A stretch of 64,000 nucleotides of DNA from Streptomyces cirratus. Lineage in GTDB: Bacteria > Actinomycetota > Actinomycetes > Streptomycetales > Streptomycetaceae. Shown here one piece after another: positions 10,303-19,339 of this stretch. Made by a program: the position numbers and the translations under genes. Numbering within the stretch: position 1 is the first letter of the stretch; every line of letters begins with the position of its first letter. The notes beneath the pieces were generated by a model. The model was not told the DNA's origin. It saw only the letters and a list, made by a program, of their open reading frames with translations, and did no database searches. Location of the stretch: contig NZ_BMVP01000002.1 of assembly GCF_014650775.1 (NCBI RefSeq), positions 868,001-932,000 on the forward strand. The letters are read 5' to 3'.

Positions 10303-12951
10303 GTGAAGGCTATCCGTCGATTCACCGTGCGCCCCGTCCTCCCCGAGCCGCTGCTGCCACTCGCCGACCTCGCGCGCAACCTGCGCTGGTCTTGGCACGC
10401 GGAAACCCGCGAACTCTTCCAATCCGTCGATCCCGAAGGCTGGCAGGCCGCTGCCGGCGATCCCGTGCGACTGCTCGGCGCCGTGTCCGCCGGCCGCCTG
10501 GAGGAGCTCGCCGGCGACCGGCGGTTCCTGCGGCGGCTGGCCGTGGCCGCCGCCGACCTCGACGACTACGTCCACGGCGGGAGGTGGTACCAGACCCATG
10601 AGAGCGGCGGGGACCTGCCCGCCGCCATCGCCTACTTCTCGCCCGAGTTCGGCATCACCGCCGCCCTGCCGCAGTACTCCGGCGGGCTGGGGATCCTCGC
10701 CGGCGACCACCTCAAGGCGGCGAGCGACCTCGGCGTCCCGCTCATCGGCGTGGGACTGCTCTACCGCCACGGCTACTTCCGCCAGTCCCTGTCCCGCGAC
10801 GGCTGGCAGCAGGAGCACTACCCCGTCCTCGATCCCAACGAGCTCCCCCTCGCCCTCGTCCGCGAGGCCGACGCCACGCCCGCCCGGGTGACCCTGACCC
10901 TGCCCGGCGGGCGGTCGTTGCACGCGCACATCTGGCAAGCCCGCGTCGGACGGGTCCCGCTGCTGCTGCTCGACTCCGACGTCGAGGACAACGACACGGC
11001 CGCCCGCGAGGTGACCGACCGCCTCTACGGGGGCGGCAGCGACCACCGGCTGCTCCAGGAGATGCTGCTCGGCATCGGCGGGGTCCGCGCGGTGCGGACG
11101 TACTGCCGGCTGACCGCCCACGCCGACCCCGAGGTGTTCCACACCAACGAGGGACACGCCGGCTTCCTCGGTCTCGAACGCATAAGGGAACTCGAAGGTG
11201 AACAGGGGCTCGGCTTCGACGCCGCCGTCGAGGCGGTCCGCGCCGGCACCGTGTTCACCACGCACACCCCCGTCCCCGCCGGCATCGACCGCTTCGACCG
11301 GGCCCTGGTCGCCCGGCACTTCGGCGAGGGCGGTGAACTGCCCGGCGTACCCGTCGAGCGGATCCTCGAACTGGGCGCGGAGTCCTACCCCGGCGGCGAC
11401 CCCGGGGTGTTCAACATGGCCGTGATGGGCCTGCGCCTCGCCCAGCGCGCCAACGGCGTCTCCACCCTGCACGGCGCCGTCAGCCGGGGCATGTTCGCGG
11501 GGCTGTGGCCCGGCTTCGACCCGGTCGACGTGCCGATCACCTCCATCACCAACGGCGTGCACGCGCCGACCTGGGTGGCGCCCGAGGTGGTCCGGCTCGG
11601 CGCGCGCCAGATCGGGGCCGGCCGGACCGAGGACGCGCTGTCCGTCGGCGGTTCCCCGCGCTGGGACGCCGTGGCGGGCATCGCCGACCAGGAGGTCTGG
11701 GACCTGCGCCGGGTGCTTCGGGAGCAACTGGTCCAGGAGGTGCGCGACCGGCTGCGGGCCTCGTGGAAGCAGCGCGGGGCCGCGGACGCCGAGCTGGGCT
11801 GGGTGGACGGCGTACTCGACCCGGACGTGCTGACCATCGGCTTCGCCCGCCGCGTCCCCTCCTACAAGCGGCTCACCCTGATGCTGCGCGACCCGGAACG
11901 GCTGCGCCGGCTGCTGCTGGACCCCGACCGGCCGGTGCAGATCGTGGTCGCCGGCAAGGCGCACCCCGCCGACGACGGCGGCAAGCGCCTCGTCCAGGAG
12001 CTGGTGCGGTTCTCGGACGACCCGCGGGTGCGCCACCGGATCGTCTTCCTGCCCGACTACGGCATGGCCATGGCACAGAAGCTCTACCCGGGCTGCGACA
12101 TCTGGCTGAACAACCCGCTGCGCCCGCTGGAGGCCTGCGGCACGAGCGGGATGAAGGCCGCGCTCAACGGCTGCCTCAACCTCTCCGTGCTGGACGGCTG
12201 GTGGGACGAGTGGTTCGAGCCCGACTTCGGCTGGGCCATCCCCACCGCCGACGGGGCCGGGACGGACGTCGAGCGGCGCGACGACCTGGAGGCGAACGCC
12301 CTCTACGAGCTGATCGAGAGCCGGGTCGCGCCCCGCTTCTACGACCGGGCCGGGCGCAGCGGGCTGCCCGAGCGGTGGATCGAGATGGTCCGGCGCACCC
12401 TGGTCTCGCTGGGGCCCAAGGTGCTCGCGGGGCGGATGGTACGGGAGTACGTGGAGCGGCTCTACGCCCCCGCCGCGCTCGCCCACCGCGCCCTCGACCC
12501 CGGGGCGGCGCGGGACCTCGCCTGGTGGAAGGGCCGGGTCCGCGCGGCCTGGCCCCGGGTCACCGTCGAGCACGTGGAGGCGCTCGCCGCCGCGCCCGTC
12601 GGCGGGACCGCCGAGCTGGGGGCCACGCTCACCCTGCGGGTGCGGGTGGCGCTGGACGCGCTCGCGCCGGAGGACGTGGAAGTGCAGGCCGTCGCGGGCC
12701 GGGTGGACGCCCAGGACGTGATCCAGGGCGCCCGGACCTTCCCGCTGAAACCGGCCTCCGGGCCCGACCTGGAGGGCCGCTGGGTCTACGAGGGCCCGCT
12801 CGCCCTCGACCGTACGGGGCCCTTCGGCTACACCGTACGGATCCTGCCCGCGCACCCGCTGCTGGCGAGCCCGGCCGAACTGGGGCTCGTCGCCGGCCCG
12901 CAGGACGCCGGCGCCGACGCGGACGCGGTGGGCGGGGTGCTGCTGAGGTGA
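10303..12951 (+). CDS. glgP: Alpha-glucan (glycogen) phosphorylase, GT35 family
   Basis: Releases glucose-1-phosphate from the non-reducing end of alpha-1,4-glucans with inorganic phosphate and PLP. The 882-residue protein belongs to the bacterial/archaeal form with an N-terminal extension (RNLRWSWHAETREL), not the muscle-type form. The PLP Lys is residue 618 in GTSGMKAALNG. GGLGILAGDHLKAASDLGVP (about 130-150) and VFHTNEGHAGF are also diagnostic. GTG 10303 is chosen for AAGGTGG five bases upstream. The gene is divergent from glgE, so synthesis and breakdown genes share one control region; GlgP may also recycle maltooligosaccharides. Confidence 0.93.
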   Translation: MKAIRRFTVRPVLPEPLLPLADLARNLRWSWHAETRELFQSVDPEGWQAAAGDPVRLLGAVSAGRLEELAGDRRFLRRLAVAAADLDDYVHGGRWYQTHESGGDLPAAIAYFSPEFGITAALPQYSGGLGILAGDHLKAASDLGVPLIGVGLLYRHGYFRQSLSRDGWQQEHYPVLDPNELPLALVREADATPARVTLTLPGGRSLHAHIWQARVGRVPLLLLDSDVEDNDTAAREVTDRLYGGGSDHRLLQEMLLGIGGVRAVRTYCRLTAHADPEVFHTNEGHAGFLGLERIRELEGEQGLGFDAAVEAVRAGTVFTTHTPVPAGIDRFDRALVARHFGEGGELPGVPVERILELGAESYPGGDPGVFNMAVMGLRLAQRANGVSTLHGAVSRGMFAGLWPGFDPVDVPITSITNGVHAPTWVAPEVVRLGARQIGAGRTEDALSVGGSPRWDAVAGIADQEVWDLRRVLREQLVQEVRDRLRASWKQRGAADAELGWVDGVLDPDVLTIGFARRVPSYKRLTLMLRDPERLRRLLLDPDRPVQIVVAGKAHPADDGGKRLVQELVRFSDDPRVRHRIVFLPDYGMAMAQKLYPGCDIWLNNPLRPLEACGTSGMKAALNGCLNLSVLDGWWDEWFEPDFGWAIPTADGAGTDVERRDDLEANALYELIESRVAPRFYDRAGRSGLPERWIEMVRRTLVSLGPKVLAGRMVREYVERLYAPAALAHRALDPGAARDLAWWKGRVRAAWPRVTVEHVEALAAAPVGGTAELGATLTLRVRVALDALAPEDVEVQAVAGRVDAQDVIQGARTFPLKPASGPDLEGRWVYEGPLALDRTGPFGYTVRILPAHPLLASPAELGLVAGPQDAGADADAVGGVLLR

Positions 12952-13005
12952 GACCCGCGGGGGCGGGCGGCGGGGCGAGTACCCCGGGGCCGGGCGTCAG
13001 GGCCC

Positions 13006-13183
13006 AGGGCGTGTTGCGAAAGTAGCGCCGGCCGCCCGAAGGGCGGGCCCCGCGGCGTCCGGTGCGTGCGATCGCAAGGCGGAGGGTCGCCCTCGTACCG
13101 GGCCGTACGCGGGCGATCCCGGCAACGCGGCGAGCGTGCGTGCCGGGCGTCGCGGGGCAGGCGGGACTCTCGAAACGCGCCCT
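13006..13183. mobile_element. 178-bp MITE-like element with 18-bp imperfect terminal inverted repeats
   Basis: The left end at 13006-13023 begins AGGGCGTGTTGCGAAAGT. The right end at 13166-13183, read on the other strand, is AGGGCGCGTTTCGAGAGT: 15 of 18 positions agree. The inside has no open gene and is rich in short hairpins, for example GGCCGCCC-GAA-GGGCGG near 13031. This is the shape of a non-autonomous insertion element. The right tip supplies two of the three bases of the AsnC-type gene's stop codon. No clear target duplication is seen. Confidence 0.6.
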
Positions 13184-14195
13184 AGGGGTCGACCAGCCGT
13201 CCGTCCTCCACCAGCATCCCGGCCCGCTTGATGTTCCGCAGGGTCGGGATCACCTCGACCCGCTCGATGCCGGGCACGGCGCCGATCCGTTCCGTCAGGT
13301 ACGTGTACAGCGCCTCCGTGTCCCGGCAGACCACGACCGCCAACAGGTTCGCCGCCCCGGTCACCGCGGCGGCGAACGGCACCTCCTCGTGCCGGGCGAC
13401 CGCCGCGCCCGCCTCCGCCAGCCGCGCGGGCGCCGCCGTCAGCATCAGCGTGGCCTCCGCCTCGTAGCCCAGCCGGGTCGGGACGAGCTCCACGTCCAGG
13501 TACAGCGCCCCGAGCTCCCGCAGCCGCTCCAGGCGCCGGCGCGCGGTGGACTCCGACAGGCCCGAGGCGCGCGCCAGTTCGGGGTAACCGGCCCTCCCGT
13601 CCCGGCCGAGCACCGACAGCAGCGCCAGCTCGGCCTCGTCCAGGGTGTGGCGCTCCCGCCCCGGCGGGACCGGCGGCCGCTCCAGCGCCGCGACCTGGTC
13701 GGGCCGCAGCACGTCCAGCCCGCACCACCGCTCCGGGCCGCCGACGAAGACCCGCAGCAGCGTGTGGGCGCTGACCCCGGTCACCCGGCGGGTGCGCGGG
13801 AGCTTGTCCAGCAGCAGGCCGTCGCGGTCGGCGCGGGTGCGCGCCTTGGTCAGACAGTGGATCTCCGTCCCGCCCGAGCCCAGCTTCACCCAGGAGATGT
13901 CCGGCCGGCGGGCCAGCGCCTCGGCCACCACCAGCGCCGCGTCGGGCGCGCACTGCACGCGCAGCCACGACTCGAACAGCCCGACGCGGCGGCCCTGGGG
14001 GAGGCCGATCACCCGGATGAGCCCGCCGGACCGCATCCGCCGGTAGCGGCGCACCACCGTCTGGTCGGAGACCTCCAGCACCTCGGCGAGCCGGCTGAAC
14101 GAGGCACGTCCGTCGATCATCAACGCCTGGATCAGGGAGCGGTCGAGGAGGTCGAGCTCCTCGTTCGGCGCGGTCCGGTTCATGCTTTCCATCAT
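13182..14195 (-). CDS. Lrp/AsnC-type regulator with duplicated domain
   Basis: A 337-residue protein made of two AsnC units in tandem. Each has a helix-turn-helix (DLLDRSLIQALMIDGRASFS at about 14-33, and DEAELALLSVLGRDGRAGYP at about 187-206) followed by a Lrp-type ligand half. Ordinary Lrp proteins are about 150 residues and pair up; this fused form carries the pair in one chain. ATG 14195 is used because GAAGG stands about seven bases upstream; ATGs at 14192 and 14183 are possible. It is divergent from the MFS exporter and probably controls it through the dyad at 14270-14299. The last codons abut the MITE-like element. Confidence 0.88.
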   Translation of the reverse strand: MMESMNRTAPNEELDLLDRSLIQALMIDGRASFSRLAEVLEVSDQTVVRRYRRMRSGGLIRVIGLPQGRRVGLFESWLRVQCAPDAALVVAEALARRPDISWVKLGSGGTEIHCLTKARTRADRDGLLLDKLPRTRRVTGVSAHTLLRVFVGGPERWCGLDVLRPDQVAALERPPVPPGRERHTLDEAELALLSVLGRDGRAGYPELARASGLSESTARRRLERLRELGALYLDVELVPTRLGYEAEATLMLTAAPARLAEAGAAVARHEEVPFAAAVTGAANLLAVVVCRDTEALYTYLTERIGAVPGIERVEVIPTLRNIKRAGMLVEDGRLVDP

Positions 14196-14269
14196 CCCAG
14201 AGCCTTCCATGACGGAAATCCGCCGGCGAACGGGTGCCGGGTGCAGGGCGCGGCGCCGGCCCTGAAACC

Positions 14270-14299
14270 GTGGGGTCACCGATGAAGTGAAACCCCCAC
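14270..14299. promoter_or_regulatory. Dyad between AsnC-type regulator and MFS exporter
   Basis: GTGGGGTCAC (14270-14279) faces GTGAAACCCCCAC (14287-14299); the arms pair with small bulges. It ends one base before the ribosome site of the exporter gene. An operator for the divergent regulator is the simplest reading, by position only. Confidence 0.4.
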
Positions 14300-14311
14300 A
14301 AGGAGAGATTC

Positions 14312-15832
14312 ATGCGCAAGTGGCTGCCGCTGACGGCGGTCTGTCTGGGGGCCTTCATGCTCCTGGTCGACGTCACGATCGTGACCGTCGCCCTGCCGGA
14401 CATGGCCGCCGACATGCACACCGGGTTCGCCGCCCTCCAGTGGGTGATGGACATATACGCCCTGGCGCTGGCCGCCCTGCTGCTCGGCGCGGGCTCCCTC
14501 GCCGACCGGATCGGGCGGCGCCGCGTCTACCTCGGCGGCCTCGTGGTCTTCGCCGCGGCCTCGCTCGCCTGCGGCCTCGCCACCGGCCCCGCCGCGCTGA
14601 TCGCCTTCCGCGCGGTACAGGGCCTCGGCGGCGCGGCGATGTTCGCCACCACCATGGCCCTGCTCAGTTCCGCCTACCAGGGCCGCGACCGCGGGATCGC
14701 CTTCGGAGTGTGGGGCGCGGTCAACGGCGCCGCCGCCGCGGCCGGGCCGATCATCGGCGGTCTGCTGACCGAGCACTTCGGCTGGCGCTGGATCTTCTAC
14801 ATCAACCTGCCCGTCTGCGCCGTGGCCGTGTACGTCACCCTCAAAGCCGTCGCCGACTCCCGCGACCCCCACGCCAAGGGCCTCGACCTGCCCGGCATGG
14901 CGGCCTTCACCGCCGGGGCGGGGGTGGTCACGTACGCCCTGATCCGGGCCGGCGAGAACGGCTGGACCTCCGCCGCCACCCTCGGCCTCCTCGGCGTCGG
15001 CGTGGCCGCCTTCGCCGTCTTCGTCCTCGTCGAACTGCGCACCGCACGCCCGATGCTGGACCTGTCGCTGTTCCGCAGCAGCACCTTCGTCGGTGTCATG
15101 GCCGCCGCGCTGCTGCTGTCCGGGGCGGCGTTCTCGTACCTGATGTACGTCTCCCTCTGGCTCCAGTCCGTCGAGGGGATGAGCCCGGTCGGCGCGGGCC
15201 TGGTGGTGGTGCCGCTGAGCCTGGCCTCGTTCCTCGTCTCGGCGCTGGCCGGCCGGCTCCTGCACGGGGCCCCGGCGCGGCTGACCATCGGCGGCGGGCT
15301 GGCGCTCATCGGGGCGGGCGCGCTGCTCCAGGCCTGGATGCTGGACGCGGGTGACGGCTGGCAGGCGCTGGTCCCGGGCCTGGTGATGACGGGGGCCGGC
15401 GTGGGCGCGGCCATCCCGTCGCTGGCGGCCACGGTGATGGGGGCGGTGGCCCCGGCCCGGGCGGGCATGGCCGGCGGCGCGCTGAACACGGCGCGGCAGC
15501 TGGGCATGGCCTTCGGCATCGCGGTGCTCGGCTCCCTCTTCCACGCCGGGCTGGCGGACGGGCTCGGCGGCTCCGGCCAGGCGCGCGGCACCGCCGAGGC
15601 GCTGGCGTCGGGCGGGGCCGGGCGATTGCTGGCCGCCGCCCCGGCGGCCAGGGCCTGGGTGGAGGCGGCCTTCGTGAGCGGGCTGCGGGAGACCTTCGTG
15701 GCCTCGGGGGTGATGGGTCTGCTGGGTGCCCTCGCCGTCGCCCTGCTGATCCGCTCGACGGGGCGGAGCGGGGGCGCGCCGCAGGCCGGGGCCAGGCCCG
15801 CGGACGCCGCGGCGGTGCCGGAACGGGTCTGA
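14312..15832 (+). CDS. DHA2-type MFS drug exporter
   Basis: A 506-residue inner-membrane proton-driven exporter with about 14 predicted membrane segments. Diagnostic parts are LVDVTIVTVALPDMA near residue 18 (motif D1 of 14-helix drug exporters), GSLADRIGRRRVYLGG near 62 (motif A), RAVQGLGGAAMF near 102 (motif B) and WGAVNGAAAAAGPIIGG near 133 (motif C). AAGGAGAG six bases before the ATG is a strong ribosome site. It is divergent from the AsnC-type regulator, a common regulator-pump pairing. The substrate cannot be read from sequence. The 181 bp after it show no feature. Confidence 0.9.
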   Translation: MRKWLPLTAVCLGAFMLLVDVTIVTVALPDMAADMHTGFAALQWVMDIYALALAALLLGAGSLADRIGRRRVYLGGLVVFAAASLACGLATGPAALIAFRAVQGLGGAAMFATTMALLSSAYQGRDRGIAFGVWGAVNGAAAAAGPIIGGLLTEHFGWRWIFYINLPVCAVAVYVTLKAVADSRDPHAKGLDLPGMAAFTAGAGVVTYALIRAGENGWTSAATLGLLGVGVAAFAVFVLVELRTARPMLDLSLFRSSTFVGVMAAALLLSGAAFSYLMYVSLWLQSVEGMSPVGAGLVVVPLSLASFLVSALAGRLLHGAPARLTIGGGLALIGAGALLQAWMLDAGDGWQALVPGLVMTGAGVGAAIPSLAATVMGAVAPARAGMAGGALNTARQLGMAFGIAVLGSLFHAGLADGLGGSGQARGTAEALASGGAGRLLAAAPAARAWVEAAFVSGLRETFVASGVMGLLGALAVALLIRSTGRSGGAPQAGARPADAAAVPERV

Positions 15833-16013
15833 GCGCGGGGCGCGGGTCCGGTCGGCGGGGTGACTGCCGCATGGGCCCGCGGACCGATCCAGGAGGGTGA
15901 ACCTTCGAACGCGCTGGGCATGCTGAATCGTTTCGTCTGAATCGTCCGCTCCTACGCTGCCGGCTGGAAGCCACCGGACCCGGCGTTCCAGCCGACCAGA
16001 GAACGGACTCTTC

Positions 16014-16883
16014 ATGCGTGCTCGTACCACCGCCGCCGCACTCCTCGGTGCCCTCGCCATCGTCCTGCCCACCGCGGGCGCCACGCTGGCGGCCGATCAC
16101 GACGACGATGACGGCCGCCGCTCGCTCGGCCGCCTGGAGTACCTCGTCGAGGACGACGACGAGGCCGGCGACGACGAGCACCGCCAGATCCGCCCGGCGG
16201 ACAACGACACCTGCTACCGGCTGACGGGCACCTCCTGGGAGAACCCGGCGACCACCGTGCGCAACGAGACGGAGTCACTGGCGGTGCTCTTCCGGGACCG
16301 CGACTGTGGCGAGCGGGCGGAGCGGACGCTGGCGCCGGGGGAGCGGGCGAACGGCGTCCAGGTCCGCTCGGTGCTCTTCAAGCCGGTGGACGATGAGGAG
16401 GGCCGCCACGAGGGACGGAACGACGGACGGAACGACGGCCGCCACGACGGGAACGACGACGGGTTCGGCAACGGCGACGAGGACCGCGGCCGTCACGACG
16501 CCAGGCCGGGCATGCCGGGGGCACCGGTGCAGAACGGCGCCAAGCCGGCCATGCAGGAGATGGTGAAGCCGCGCACGGACGAGCCGGCCGCGCAGCCCCG
16601 CGACGAGCAGCCCCGCGACGAGCAGCCCGGCGACGAGCAGGCCCGTGACGAGCAGGCCCGTGACGAGCAGGCGGGTGACGAGCACGCGCGTGAGGAACAG
16701 CAGGCGCGCGAGGAGCAGGCCCGCCAGGAGGAGACGGCGCGTCAGGACCAGGCCCGGCGTGACGAGCAGGCCCGCCAGGAGCAGCAGGCCCGCGAGGAGC
16801 AGGACCGGCGCGAAGAGGAGCAGGGCCGCACCGGCGAGCAGGGTCCCGACATGTTCGACCGCATCTTCGGCGCCATCGGCTGA
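16014..16883 (+). CDS. Secreted acidic protein with Arg-Asp-Glu-Gln repeat tail
   Basis: I do not recognise a family. The 289 residues start with a Sec signal peptide (cleavage likely after GATLA, residue 26), then an acidic stretch (DHDDDDG), a small folded part with CYRLTGTSWENPATTVRNET and a second Cys in RDRDCGER (about 66-100), and a low-complexity tail. From about 185 to 275 the tail is built of short units such as RDEQPRDEQ and REEQARQEE, very rich in Glu, Gln, Arg and Ala. It ends in MFDRIFGAIG. The two Cys may form a disulfide outside the cell. The start is supported by the signal peptide; the ribosome site is weak. Confidence 0.8.
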   Translation: MRARTTAAALLGALAIVLPTAGATLAADHDDDDGRRSLGRLEYLVEDDDEAGDDEHRQIRPADNDTCYRLTGTSWENPATTVRNETESLAVLFRDRDCGERAERTLAPGERANGVQVRSVLFKPVDDEEGRHEGRNDGRNDGRHDGNDDGFGNGDEDRGRHDARPGMPGAPVQNGAKPAMQEMVKPRTDEPAAQPRDEQPRDEQPGDEQARDEQARDEQAGDEHAREEQQAREEQARQEETARQDQARRDEQARQEQQAREEQDRREEEQGRTGEQGPDMFDRIFGAIG

Positions 16884-16913
16884 CCCGCCACCGCACGACC
16901 CCGTCGACCGCAT

Positions 16914-16960
16914 GACGCGGCAGAGCCCGGCACCCCCGTGGTGCCGGGCTCTGCCGCGTC
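16914..16960 (+). terminator. Perfect 20-bp hairpin after the repeat protein
   Basis: Arms 16914-16933 and 16941-16960 are exact reverse complements (GACGCGGCAGAGCCCGGCAC) around a 7-base loop. It lies between convergent genes, so it can stop transcription from both sides. No T-run follows, as is usual in Streptomyces. Confidence 0.85.
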
Positions 16961-16979
16961 GTGGAACCGTCATGGAACA

Positions 16980-17013
16980 GGGCCGCCCGGGGAGGTCGTC
17001 TCCCGGGCGGCCC
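16980..17013 (-). terminator. Second hairpin, on the protease side
   Basis: GGGCCGCCCGGG (16980-16991) pairs with CCCGGGCGGCCC (17002-17013) around a 10-base loop. It lies 55 bp past the protease stop and would end that leftward message. Confidence 0.75.
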
Positions 17014-17068
17014 CGTGATCAATCGGTCGAGCCGGGATCCGGCTCGGCCCCCGTCACCCCTGTCGGGG

Positions 17069-19339
17069 TCAGAACGTGAGCTTCCAGCTGTTGATGTAGC
17101 CGGTGTCCGCGGCGGCGAGGTCCGCCACCCGCAGCTTCCAGACACCCTGGGCGACCTCGGAGGAGGCGTTCACGGTGAAGCTCTGGACGATGTTGTCCGC
17201 GCTGCCGCCGGTGCGGTTGCGCAGGTTGTAGACGGAGCCGTCGGGGGCGACCAGGTCGACCCTCAGGTCACCGACGTAGGTGTGGACGATGTTGACGTCC
17301 ACCTTGAGGGTGCTCGGGGCGTTGCCCGTGCGGGTCACCGTGATCGGGGACTCGACCGTCGAGTTGTCCGCGATCTGGTAGTCGTTCGTGTTCTCGAACA
17401 CGCTCTGCTGGGCGGTGCCGACGGACCAGGTGAAGGACGCCGTACCCGTCTTGCCCGCGGAGTCGGTCACCGTGACGGTCACGTTGGACGTGCCCGCGGT
17501 GGTGGCGGTACCCGAGATCAGACCCGTCGAGGAGTTGATCGACAGGCCGGCCGGCAGACCGGTCGCCGCGTAGCTCAGCGCACCCGCGTTGGTGCTGGTC
17601 GCCTGGACCTGCAGGCTCACAGCGGTGTTGATCTGGGTGGTCTGGTTGGCGATCGGGGTGACCGTGACGCCGGAGGTGATGCGCGGTCCGACGTTGATGC
17701 CGGCCCAGGCGTTGGCCACGTTGTTGTACGTGGTCGAGCCCGCGCCGTACAGGTCGGCGGCGGCCTGGAGGGTCGCCGTACGGGCGGCCGCGTAGTTGGT
17801 GTTCGACTTGAAGTAGCCCACCGTCAGCGCGCGGAACCAGATCTTCGAGGCGGCGTCCCGGCCGACTCCGGTGACCGGCAGGTTGTCCGAGGTCGGCGAG
17901 TTGTAGCTGACACCGTTGATGACCTTGGCGCCGGAGCCCTCGGAGGCCAGGTAGAACCAGTGGTTCGCCGGGCCCGAGGAGTAGTGGACGTCGAGGTTGC
18001 CGACGCCCGAGTACCAGGCGTCCGCGGAGCTGCCGTCCTTGCTGGGCTTGTCCTGGTAACGCAGCGGGCTGCCGTCACCGTTGATGTCGATCTTCTCGCC
18101 GATGAGGTAGTCGCCGACGTCCGTCGGGTTGTTGGCGTAGAACTCGACCGCCGAGCCCATGATGTCGGAGGTGGCCTCGTTCAGACCGCCGGGCTCACCG
18201 CTGTAGGTCATGTTGCCGGTGACCGAGGTCAGGCCGTGGGTCATCTCGTGCGCGGCCACGTCGATGGACGTCAGCGGGTGCGTGTTGCCGGTGCCGTCGC
18301 CGTAGGTCATGCAGAAGCAGCCGTCGTCCCAGAACGCGTTGACGTACGCGTTGCCGTAGTGGACCCGGCTGTAGGGCGCCACGCCGTCGTTGCGCAGACC
18401 GTTGCGGCCCATCACGTTCTTGTAGAAGTCCCACGTGACCTGGGCGCCGTAGTGCGCGTCGGCTCCGGCGGTCGCCCGGTTGGAGGCGGCGCCGTTGCCC
18501 CAGACGTCGGTGGTGTTCGTGAAGAGCGTGCCGGTGCCGGAGCTGCCGCCGTTGAGGTCGTAGGTCTTGTGGCCGCCCCGGCCGGCGTCGGTCAGGGTGA
18601 AGTTGCTGCCCGACTGCGAGGTGCCCAGCGTGACCTGACCGCTGTACATGGTGTTGCCGGTGCCCTTTTCGATGGCCTGCCACTCGGTGATCTTCGCGCC
18701 GGTCTTGGCGTCGGTGACCACGTGCAGCTCGCTCGGGGTGCCGTCGTCCTGGAGGCCGCTGACCACGGTCTCGAAGGCGAGGACGGGCGCGCCTTCGGCG
18801 GCCCAGATCACCTTGCGGGCGTTCTTGGAGGGCTTGGCCTGCTTGGAGCCCGCGGCGTTGGCCGAGGCGACGGCCTGGCTCTCGGCCGCCGAGGGGGCGA
18901 CGGAGGGGCTGGTGTCCGCCACCTTGATCTCGTGCTGCGTGGCCTTGGTGACGCTCTTGGTGACGCCGCCCTTGGCGTGGATCGTCAGGTCACCCCCGAG
19001 CACGGGTATGCCGTCGTAGGTGCGCTCGTAGGTGGTGTGGGTGGTGCCGTCGGCGTCCTGGACCACGTCCCGGACGACCAGGCGCTCCTGGCCGCCGAGA
19101 CCGAGGGCCTTCGCCGCCTGCACGGTGGTCGAGTTGGCGTCGGCGAGGAGCGTCGCACGCTCCGAAGCGCTGAGCAGGCGGGCGGCCGCGCCCGGGTTGG
19201 GCTGAGCCGCCTTGGTGGACTGCGACGACGCGGTGGCGTCGGCGGTGGCGGTTCCGGCCTGAATGCCTACGGCGAGCAGGGCCGCGGCGGCGACGAGAGC
19301 GCCGGCCGCGGTGGCCCGCCGCTGGGGGGTGTGACTCAA
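17069..19339 (-). CDS. Secreted thermolysin-like (M4) metalloprotease with Ig-like and P domains
   Basis: An extracellular zinc endopeptidase precursor of 756 residues. Order: signal peptide (1-35), FTP/PepSY inhibitory propeptide (about 50-200), M4 catalytic domain (about 215-510) with the zinc site H364-EMT-H368 and third ligand Glu388 in GGLNEATSD, then a putative-Ig module (about 515-610, TGLPAGLSINSSTGLISGTA) and a proprotein-convertase P domain at the end (about 625-756, VDLVAPDGSVYNL). TTG 19339 is chosen because AAGGAGTT lies six bases upstream and the signal peptide follows at once. It would mature by autocleavage of the propeptide. No dedicated inhibitor gene is adjacent. Confidence 0.92.
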   Translation of the reverse strand: MSHTPQRRATAAGALVAAAALLAVGIQAGTATADATASSQSTKAAQPNPGAAARLLSASERATLLADANSTTVQAAKALGLGGQERLVVRDVVQDADGTTHTTYERTYDGIPVLGGDLTIHAKGGVTKSVTKATQHEIKVADTSPSVAPSAAESQAVASANAAGSKQAKPSKNARKVIWAAEGAPVLAFETVVSGLQDDGTPSELHVVTDAKTGAKITEWQAIEKGTGNTMYSGQVTLGTSQSGSNFTLTDAGRGGHKTYDLNGGSSGTGTLFTNTTDVWGNGAASNRATAGADAHYGAQVTWDFYKNVMGRNGLRNDGVAPYSRVHYGNAYVNAFWDDGCFCMTYGDGTGNTHPLTSIDVAAHEMTHGLTSVTGNMTYSGEPGGLNEATSDIMGSAVEFYANNPTDVGDYLIGEKIDINGDGSPLRYQDKPSKDGSSADAWYSGVGNLDVHYSSGPANHWFYLASEGSGAKVINGVSYNSPTSDNLPVTGVGRDAASKIWFRALTVGYFKSNTNYAAARTATLQAAADLYGAGSTTYNNVANAWAGINVGPRITSGVTVTPIANQTTQINTAVSLQVQATSTNAGALSYAATGLPAGLSINSSTGLISGTATTAGTSNVTVTVTDSAGKTGTASFTWSVGTAQQSVFENTNDYQIADNSTVESPITVTRTGNAPSTLKVDVNIVHTYVGDLRVDLVAPDGSVYNLRNRTGGSADNIVQSFTVNASSEVAQGVWKLRVADLAAADTGYINSWKLTF

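Noticed and set aside
10132..12855. Very long minus-strand open frame opposite glgP
   Set aside because: It has the wrong codon-position GC bias, and glgP on the other strand has catalytic motifs throughout.
13006..13183. Functional insertion sequence
   Set aside because: Only 178 bp with no transposase frame; fits a non-autonomous element at most.
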